This document shows positions 56,985-64,000 of a DNA stretch of 64,000 nucleotides, in pieces; positions within the stretch are counted from its first letter, which is position 1, and the number at the start of each line of letters is the position of its first letter. The notes beneath the pieces were generated by a model that saw only the letters and a list, made by a program, of their open reading frames with translations, had not been told where the DNA came from and searched no databases. The position numbers and the translations under genes are program-made. The stretch is from Paratinospora sagittata. Its lineage: Eukaryota > Streptophyta > Magnoliopsida > Ranunculales > Menispermaceae. The stretch is from assembly GCA_035771175.1 (NCBI GenBank), contig CM069594.1, forward strand, positions 15,905,670 through 15,969,669. Reading direction: 5' to 3'.

Positions 56985-57901
56985 TCTTAGATGATGTTTC
57001 CAGTCCACTCAATACGTAATTCATTTTTTTAAAATTGATTTCGAATGGATTTGAAAACTCTTCCAGAAATTGTATTTTATATTTCTGCTTATCAGGAAAA
57101 CTATCAAGAAAGTATTTAACTAAAATTGAGTGAGAAATAATTTTACCAAAACTTTCTAACTCTTGAAATTCTCGAAAATCTTTTCATAACATTATCAATA
57201 GATTCTCTTTCTAGAAATCTAAAGTATGTAAGTGCATCTTCTAGTGCTCTAACCTGATATCTAGTTTCTTCTCTCCTTTCCATGGATTTTAGCAAGTTAC
57301 AAGACTCATCTAGTGTAAAATCCCATGGATTGAAGTTTTCCCCAATAGTGAGCATTTTTTCATTCCAAGACTTTGGAAGTTTGTCACTAAAGCACACTAT
57401 GGCTATACTTACGGGTATCTCTTGACCAAAGTTCTTAATTCCATCAAGAATGGACTTGTACCTTTCAATGGCAACTTCAAGAGATTCATCTTCAAGGATT
57501 TCAAAGTTATCAAATAAATTTTCATATTCCTTGAGTTTTTCATCTAGATAAGTTTCTCCATATATCTCTATAAGTTTCTCCCAAATCTCTTTTGTTGTTT
57601 CAAGATGAACTACCTTTTCTAACTCTTCATTTGGTAAACTACAAAACAAAGTGTAAACAGCTTGGGAGTTAAGACTATACCATTGTTTTTCATGATCAGT
57701 CCACAACTCTAAAGGTTTGTTGGGAGGGATGTAACCATTTACAACCATTCCCCATAAATCTGTACCTTGGGACTTAAGAAAAACTCTCATAAGTCTCATC
57801 CATTCAGTGAAATACTCTTTTCTAAATAATGGAGGTTTCTGCATAGATTGCCCAACTTCAAAGGTATTCTTTTTAATGAACATTTCAGCCATTACTTTCA
57901 A
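56985..57901 (-). pseudogene. gag: UBN2-type gag of B'
   Basis: 252 open codons from ATG 57901: a conserved N-terminus with PPLFRKEYFTEWMRLMRVFL, then DLWGMVVNGYIPPNKPLELW, QAVYTLFCSLPNEELEKVVHL, TTKEIWEKLIEIYG, YKSILDGIKNFGQEIP and DKLPKSWNEKML. A frameshift near 57170 moves the C-terminal part (SFPDKQKYKIQFLEEFSNPF, LSGLETSSKREDTMSNIPSR) to another frame down to about 56985. No zinc knuckle. It is the best preserved gag of the B group and gives the proper N-terminal start missing from the B copies. It starts about 45 bp from the LTR end. Confidence 0.85.
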
Positions 57902-57934
57902 AGAAGCTGTTAGATTCCTTTGATGGATAACAGT

Positions 57935-57946
57935 ACTCTGATACCA
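57935..57946 (-). promoter_or_regulatory. Primer-binding site of B'
   Basis: On the minus strand TGGTATCAGAGT, 2 nt from the LTR end; it matches the initiator tRNA-Met 3' end except at the last base. It fixes orientation. Confidence 0.9.
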
Positions 57947-58154
57947 CTTGTTGGCCCAGAAGTGTGTCCAAGAGGGGGAGGGGGGTGAATTGAAGAACTA
58001 TGATTAATTAAAATCAGCTAATTTGCAATGCATTGGCAGTAATAATAACAATAACAAATATAAGATAATTTGCACAATCGATTTATAGTGGTTTAGCTAT
58101 ATGCCTACCTCCACTACCTAACTTCCTCAGTTAGGATTTCAAGGCTTCACTAAG

Positions 58155-58385
58155 CTATCCTCTTAACGGGTGAGAATAAAACCGTTACAACCTTCTCAAC
58201 TTCACGGGTGTGAGAACAACCTTTACAAAACTCAAGTTCCAGGTGTGAGACAACCTATCCTACTCAACTTGACGAGTGTGAGTCAACCTCTAAAATCTTA
58301 ACTTACAAGTGTAAGGAAACCTATCCTACTCAACTTGACGGGTGTGAGTCAACTTCCAAACTCTTAACTTACAGGTGTAGGACAA
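58155..58385 (-). repeat. Leader hairpin array (B' type)
   Basis: Read on the minus strand: TTCTCA / CACCCGTGAAGT / TGAGAA; ACTCA / CACCCGTCAAGT / TGAGT (twice, with CACTCGTCAAGT once); and CTTA / CACTTGTAAGT / TAAG. Stems differ between neighbours but stay complementary. Confidence 0.85.
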
Positions 58386-59889
58386 CTTATGAGCTTGTAC
58401 TAAGTAAAATCAACAACTTATGTAGTTGCAAAAAATTACAACTTGATACAGATGATAACTGATATGCAATTTGAGTACAACTGTATCCTATGATTTTTTA
58501 CTCGACCAATAGATTCAACAAAGATATATTAATTGAAATATCTGAAAATTGAGTAAATCAAACACTCTTTCTTTCATTGGTTTTCCAAAGATGAAAAATG
58601 TAAATCCATGAAAACCAAACCTCTGAAAGAAAAATATTTATCAGAGTGATTTTGTGCAACTTTGAAAACTTTTAAAACGACTAAATTTCAAATAGTCTGA
58701 GCACAAAAATTTCAAAGACGATTCTTCAATCTTGTTGAAGTTGAATATTTATAAACACATATTGTGCCAAAACAATACTTTTTGAATTGTTGAGATCGTT
58801 GATAAAGTTAATCAATTTGTTGAGTCAAACGGCTCAAATCTTTCACGCAAATGGTAAGTTCAGTTTTACCACAATGTTCTGATTCAATTCAGTTTACACA
58901 AAAATGAAAATTGATTCAGAGATCACTTTTTTCAAGTAGCTACAATGATAGTGTCAGATTCTCTGACATGCCTTGCATTAGTGTCCTGAATTAGCGTGAG
59001 GAAGCTACAGCATAGATGTGTGAAATAAGTAAAGTCTCGTAGTAGCATCCTAATGCAGTAGTAGCGTCCTGAAGCATTGTCAACTTGAAAATAAAGTTGT
59101 TCTTAGTTAGCTCAGGAAGAGCGCTAGTCTGCATTAGCGTCCTGACAGACTGAACGAGTATTTTGCCAGAATGATAGGGAGGGCGCTAATCACGTAGCAA
59201 TGTTCTACATGAAAACATGTTTAAACATTTCCACAAACTAGTAGCGTCTTGATAGAGAGGTAGCATTCTGCAGTGTTGGCTTTGTTGATGTAACGACTCT
59301 CACTCGGTTTTGCTTTGATGATTACAAACAACATACTTGTGATCACTAATCTCTTTGACTTAGTTATTTCAGTGCTAATTAGCTATATCAGATGGATTCA
59401 ACTATATCGTCAAAGCGTGTTGATGGAACAATAATGCATGAAGATTCAAGAGCTTCATGCTTGTAATCTTTTGTCTAGAATCTTAGTGTTGTAAAGCAAT
59501 CCTTACTCGTTCTAACCACAATATGATTTGCATCTTTTGAAAATCATGCATATAGGTCATTAGATATTCATGCACATATACTATTATCATATTTATCATG
59601 CATGCACATACATTATCATGATTATCATGCAATCATATAGTAAACATTATTTATCATGCACTCATATTACCAACTCTACATGATTTTTATCATTTTACGT
59701 GTATCATGTCGAACATCATAATCATCTATATTAATCGATTGTTCTACACGTGTTTATCTTTGCAAATTGTGTTTCAAACTTGTCAAAAATATTTTCAAAG
59801 TTGGTTTATTTGTTTGACAACGTCTTAAACTCATTTTGATAAAAACAAAAAAATTGAGTTTCTATTACTTCAACATGAAAGAATGCACT

Positions 59890-60155
59890 CCTCATTCAAG
59901 GAACGCGCTCCTTTGCTTTTTCCCGAGAATCAATTTTTTTTTATCAGAGTTTAAGGAACGCGTTCCTTGTTCAAGGAACGCGCTCTTATAGTTAAGGGCA
60001 AAATAGGAATGTTTATAGAGTTAGTGGTTCTTGATGAAAAACCTCGCTCCTATGCCCAACGGACACATCAAGGCTCTTCGATTGGAGAAAAATTTGAATA
60101 GTTTCAGATTTCAAACCATAAACGTGGTCCTCTCTCTAGGAACGCGTTCTTATGC
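59890..60155. repeat. GGAACGCG(C/T)TCCT palindrome array in C LTR
   Basis: At least five copies: AAGGAACGCGCTCC (about 59899), the perfect 16-bp palindrome AAGGAACGCGTTCCTT (59953-59968), AAGGAACGCGCTC (59973) and AGGAACGCGTTC (about 60139), plus decayed ACTCCTCATTC words. They end just upstream of the TATA-like box at 60173. Confidence 0.8.
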
Positions 60156-61105
60156 CTTGGTCTGGTATTTTTCTATAAATACCACACTTGATCATTTGAA
60201 GAGCAATTTTTGCAAAAATCTTGAACTTGTGCCGATTTTCATTCTTTCATTTCTACAAGTCCAAAACAAGTTCTTGAGTGATTTAAACATCTTTTTAAAG
60301 CAAAAGTTCACCTACATTTGAATCTTTGATTCATACTTCCGAATAGTTTGCCTAACCTTTCAAATTCTTTGAGAAACTTGTGAGTTTCTCTTGAGCATAG
60401 ATCAAGCCGTTCTTGCGTGAGTTCATCACATATCTTGTAGATCTTGATTTTTCTTGAAGGAGAAATCACTCTCAATCACCTTCACACATTGGAGAATCTT
60501 GTGTGCTTCATCCGTCCCAAGAGTTGGGTAAAATCTCTTTTTAAGATTCGTGTGATTGTTAAACGGATTTTGTGTTTGATTTTTATCTATCTTTAAAATT
60601 GTTTTGTTTAAGTGTTTATGAAACCATACTTGTTCTTCATATGATATTATTTTGATTAGTGGTTTCATACATCTTATGCGGTATCGATTCATGTGCTAAA
60701 CATACATTATTTTGAATCGATTTCATTGATCATTACTTGAGCATATTGATTCTTGAACTTAACCATTTATCTATTTAAAATCAACAAGTCTTAATCATTT
60801 GTGCATATTGATTCTTATGCTTCATACATATCATCTTTGGAATCAATATTTGAATACATGTGCATATTCAATTCTTGATCTTACATTATCACTATTTGAA
60901 TCATTTAAATGTATTTGAAAACAACTATTTCAACACTACACATCAGTTAAAATATTGTAGTTGGAATAATAGTGATTATTCATTCAAGATTGTACGCTTA
61001 AAATTGTTGAGAATGTTTTTAGAACATCTCTCTTTATCATTTGTAATCTTGATGTATTATTGACTTGTTAGTCAACCGGGACTATACCATATTATTGTAC
61101 GGCTT

Positions 61106-61311
61106 GTAACCACGTCCGTTAGTTGGTTACAGTGCAGCTTCTAGCCAAGCCCTTGTGTTGGTTAGTACTACTTTTCTAACCAAGTCTTTATGTTGGTTAG
61201 TGTGTGCGACTTCTAGCCAAGCCCTTGTGTTGGTTAATGTGTATGGCTTCTAGCCAAACCCTTATGTCGGCTAGTGTATATGGCTTCTAGTCACACCCGT
61301 AAGTTGACTAG
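61106..61311 (+). repeat. Leader hairpin array (C type), clearest covariation
   Basis: Six units: GTAACCA / TGGTTAC (61106-61130); CTAGCCAA / TTGGTTAG (61141-61165); CTAACCAA / TTGGTTAG (61176-61200); CTAGCCAA / TTGGTTAA; CTAGCC / GGCTAG; CTAGTCA / TGACTAG around CACCCGTAAGT (61287-61311). Both arms change together between units. It is followed by the conserved GTAGTGG ... CCACTATAAAT block. Confidence 0.9.
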
Positions 61312-62044
61312 CCAATAGTGTATTGCGAAATCTTGATTGTGGGTGATCGGGTAGTGGAGTAGGTTCAAGGGGAATCGAACCACTATAAATCACTGTGTCC
61401 ATTTATTTTTTTCTGCACTTGATTATTTGGCTTGTTACCTACTGCGCATATATTCTGTTTAAATTAATTAACTAAAAGGTAACGCAAAAATCCGCCAAGT
61501 CCAATTCACCCCCCCTCTTGGACTATAATACTAGGCCAACAAGCTTGATATTAAGTGACTAGCTACTACATTAGCATCCTGAACCTCTATCAGCATCCTC
61601 AAAGACACTTAACATGATTTTTCAATCTTTGAAATCCGACTAAATCAAAACATATTTTGTGCTTTTCAGATCAAATTAAAACATTTTGAAAAACATCCAA
61701 ATAGTTTGAAATTCATTTGAAAATACTTAAACAAATCAATCAAACTCATTTTCACTAAGAATCAAGATATTTTCGAAAAGATTGTTTTTCCATAGATTTG
61801 CTTAATTGTTATAGAGTAATGTCCTACAAATCTAAAGTGACATTAAAACCTCTTGTAGTTTTTTATCTTGATTTTTGTTGTCTTGATTTGCCATGACTTG
61901 GTATAAACCCAATTGAGTGAATTCTTCTTGATATATGATCATCTTCATATTACTTTGCTAAAATACTCAATAAACCCATTATATCATAAGATGGAGTAGT
62001 TTGTAATCATTAAAATATTCTTCACGGGGTTCCTTGAGACAACA

Positions 62045-63120
62045 AATATGTGCAGGTCATGTAAATGGCTAAAGACAAAACATAGGATTTAATGTGGTTC
62101 AACACTAACGATCTACGTTCATGAATTGATCTCCCTAATCAAGATTTTCCCAAAACGAACCAGTAAGGATCCTACTTCAAGGGTGAGGATCAAACCGATT
62201 ACAACCACTCACTTCACAGGTGTGAGTAACCTTTACAATGCCTAAGCACACAACTCACAACTCACAAGTGACACAAGTCACTTTACAATGATTCAAAGAT
62301 GAAAAATATAACTTTGAAGATGTTCTCTTACCAAGAACATTTCACAACTTACATAATGGAGCTTTTGATATCCTCTAGGATGCTCAGCAAGAAGTTGAAA
62401 ATGAAGCTCAATGCTGAAGAGAAGAACTTTTTCAAAAGCTTTGAAATTTTGATATTAGATTTGAGTTTAAGCTTGATCAAGATGAGAGAACAGTTGAAAT
62501 CTCAATTTTTGAACTTTTGAATACTTTGAACACTTTGAAAAATAAGAGACTAACTTTCAAAATGTTTGTTATTTTTTCAAATGAGCACAACATAAGAATA
62601 TATTAAAAGTTAAGCACAACTTTGAAAACTAGGGTTTCAATCTCCAATGCAAGCATTTAAAATTTGAAAGTGCTGGTCAAAGATGGAGATCTTTCATCGA
62701 AGAGTATGCAAAGGAGACGTTAAAATGCATCGAAGAATGGCATAGCACAAAAGGAGAAAAGAGAAGTACACCCACAGTTCGAGAAACTCAGAGATGTTAG
62801 TGCGTTCTAACATTGACAACTAGTGTGCTACCGAGAGCTCTAGCACGCTACCGAGAGCTCTAGCGCCCTGGTGGGCTTCCCAGCAAACCTATAAAAGTTC
62901 TCCCTTTTGGTCTCTAGCGCATTGGCCTTACTCAGCTAGTGTGTTGGGTCGCAACCCGATACCCAACCATCTTTTGCACATTGGCTAGTGCACTGGCCAA
63001 AACGACTGAGAGCCTCAACTTGAGGGATGTGCTCTCTAGCGCGTTGGCCACTGACCTAGTGTGCTGGGTCACTTTTCCAGAGAATGGAAAATTCCCAGCA
63101 TAAACTACTAGCACACTGAA
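62045..63120 (-). mobile_element. Partial D-family LTR
   Basis: It has the layout of the related LTRs on the minus strand: TTTAATGTGGTTCAACAC block (antisense of the CCACTATAAAT block) near 62088, a hairpin ACTCA / CACCTGTGAAG / TGAGT near 62205, then U3-like sequence with GC-rich words CTAGCGC or CTAGTGTG plus CTGG (62820-63070). It is cut by the B' LTR end at 62044 and by gypsy-type sequence at 63121. Confidence 0.55.
62820..63075. repeat. CTAGCGC/CTAGTGTGC word array in D LTR
   Basis: About eight degenerate words (CTAGTGTGCTACC, CTAGCACGCTACC, CTAGCGCCCTGG, CTAGCGCATTGG, CTAGTGTGTTGGG, CTAGTGCACTGG, CTAGCGCGTTGG, CTAGTGTGCTGGG) recur every 20-60 bp. They are the D counterpart of the U3 arrays in B, E and C. 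Confidence 0.75.
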
Positions 63121-63195
63121 TGTCACACCCTGGGTTGCACAGCGTGCCCCTACCCAGGTGCGGGCGCACCACCGCAGTGGAGAACGCCTAGCCAT
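63121..63195. other. Short junction segment, gypsy LTR-like start
   Basis: It begins TGTCACACCCTGGG, similar to the LTR stub at 1864, but is GC-rich and short. No feature can be assigned with confidence. Confidence 0.3.
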
Positions 63196-64000
63196 TATAT
63201 ATCCACAGTATTGTCTTCATTGGGGTCCACAGAACACTGCACGCACCCAACGACCTTTGTCCTTTCCCTATGCAGAACACTGCACAGTCCAGGATTGAAG
63301 GAGAAGGAATTGCTTGTGTAGAAGTAGGAGTGTTGTAGATGTACTTGCTGGAGTGGAATGTTCAACCTCTCTACCACTTCTCAGGGTTAGGGCTTTGCAT
63401 TGCTCTCTCGGATTGATCTCTGTAGTGCTTTGAAAGGTGTTGTTGCTCTGTTGTGCACTTATTTGTGCAGCCACTTGCCCAACTTGAGTCTACAAGTTCT
63501 TAACAGAGGCACCCAAGTTGCTCACCTGAGTTATCACTTGACTCATGAAACTCATTTGATTAGCCATGTGAGCCGCCAATTCATTCAACTTTGTTTCATT
63601 CTTGGTGAACCTCTTATTTGAACCATTCAGAAAAGTGGTCATTACTTCTTCCAGACTTGATTTCTTCTCTTGGACTTGATTATGAAACCACGAAAGTGGT
63701 TGCACACACCTAGATAATCCTGATTAGGCACTTGACTTGAGCTTGTCCCTTGGTTCCCTCTAGATTATAGAGGCGATTGTTCACAAACTGACATTGCTCA
63801 TCTTGACCAACCAAGCCTTATGGAACTATGTGTGCTGCCGCAATGGATTTAATGGATGAGGCAGGTGAAGAAAAAGGATTGCCTTGGAGAAAGGCAGACA
63901 AATTTGCCATGTGGTGTAGCATTGAAGACATTTGAGCCGATAAAGCCGTTAATTGTTCTATTTCATGCAATCCGACCACTCTTTTTGTTGGAACCCTCTC
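63196..64000 (-). pseudogene. gag: Athila-type gag fragment (runs off the window)
   Basis: On the minus strand: EQLTALSAQMSSMLHHMANL, FLQGNPFSSPASSIKSI (63950-63830), then QEKKSSLEEVMTTFLNGSNKRF, NELAAHMANQMSFMSQ, LGASVKNL (63705-63490), then VGQVAAQISAQQ and NPREQCKALTLRSGREVE (near 63375-63480). The last motif matches the NPKEQ-x-AVTLRSGK signature of Athila/Tat gag C-termini. Stops at 63488-63490 and near 63710-63725 and frame changes interrupt it. The 5' part of gag lies outside the window. It is not contiguous with the Athila pol at 14930-30832. Confidence 0.75.

Larger units (their letters stand above)
59283..61541 (+). mobile_element. Solo C-family LTR (2259 bp)
   Basis: Starts TGTTGATGTAACGACTC and ends CTAGGCCAACA. 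Flanks GGCTT (59278-59282) and AGCTT (61542-61546) make a TSD with one change. Removing it rejoins B' LTR sequence. It contains ACGCG palindromes (59890-60150), a TATA-like CTATAAATACC (60173), and the leader hairpin array (61106-61311). Confidence 0.88.
45336..62044 (-). mobile_element. B' element, 3' truncated, split by two insertions
   Basis: Minus-strand element. 5' LTR at 62044-57949 (interrupted by solo C), PBS at 57946, gag 57901-56985, ORF2 start at about 55913, then solo E LTR (55190-47327), then the rest of ORF2 to about 45340, where F sequence begins. The 3' LTR and polypurine tract are missing. Joining the flanks of the E LTR restores the ORF2 motif QPRVGSRGNVNELELL seen also in B (QPKTGSRGNVNELDLF). 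Proteins are about half identical to B by eye. Confidence 0.88.
57949..62044 (-). mobile_element. B' 5' LTR, interrupted by solo C
   Basis: On the minus strand it starts TGTTGTCTCAAGGAACCCC (62044) and ends TCTGGGCCAACA (57949). Without the C insertion (59283-61541) it is about 1840 bp. The hairpin array lies at 58155-58385 and GC-rich words near 58975-59270 and 61575-61605. Confidence 0.87.

Noticed and set aside
60426..60692. 88-codon minus-strand frame in the C LTR
   Set aside because: The homologous C LTR (9779-10012 region) has a different frame structure; no motif, so a chance frame.

Overview
This is a gene-desert window from a large, repeat-rich plant nuclear genome, probably a eudicot; the species cannot be named from the sequence. 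Essentially all 64 kb is explained by LTR retrotransposons, their solo LTRs and truncated remnants. I found no host gene, tRNA, rRNA or CRISPR. Most coding segments carry stops or frameshifts, so no element here looks autonomous. Family letters are my own labels. B is a copia-type element with ~2 kb LTRs, a UBN2-like gag and a second ORF resembling 'putative plant transposon protein' (Transposase_32) sequences, without pol. B' is its diverged sister. E has ~3 kb LTRs and a 2.8 kb, nearly non-coding interior. C and D are related LTRs. F is an unclassified LTR/UTR repeat. G, H and K are Ty3/gypsy chromovirus-type LTRs. Athila is a Ty3/gypsy Athila-type element.

Layout: 1-2004 F fragment, B/E-like partial LTR and a gypsy LTR stub; 2005-6256 truncated minus-strand B; 6257-9256 minus-strand H (LTR plus integrase end); 9257-10826 partial C LTR; 10827-30832 minus-strand Athila, interrupted by solo G LTR (10953-13790) and solo E LTR (16375-29546). 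That E LTR contains solo K LTR (16518-17821) and the complete B element (18767-27781). Next come 30833-33481 B interior, 33482-34140 partial E LTR, 34141-35492 partial B LTR and 35493-36640 F. A nearly complete E element fills 36641-44506, followed by F at 44507-45335. Positions 45336-62044 hold a minus-strand B' element split by solo E LTR (47327-55190, itself containing a truncated G element at 48739-54604) and by solo C LTR (59283-61541). Last are 62045-63120 partial D LTR and 63121-64000 Athila-type gag.

The most unusual structure lies in the LTRs. B, B', C, D and E all carry, downstream of the TATA box and upstream of the primer-binding site, arrays of short hairpins. Their loop core is conserved (near CACCCGTAAGT) while the stems differ from unit to unit yet stay complementary. 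A second array of paired GC-rich words (AGGACGCT ... AGCGCCCTC) fills U3 of B and E, and recurs inside the elements just upstream of ORF2.

All family names rest on recognised motifs and remembered family features. Boundaries rest on TG...CA ends, primer-binding sites, polypurine tracts, target-site duplications and comparison between copies within the window.
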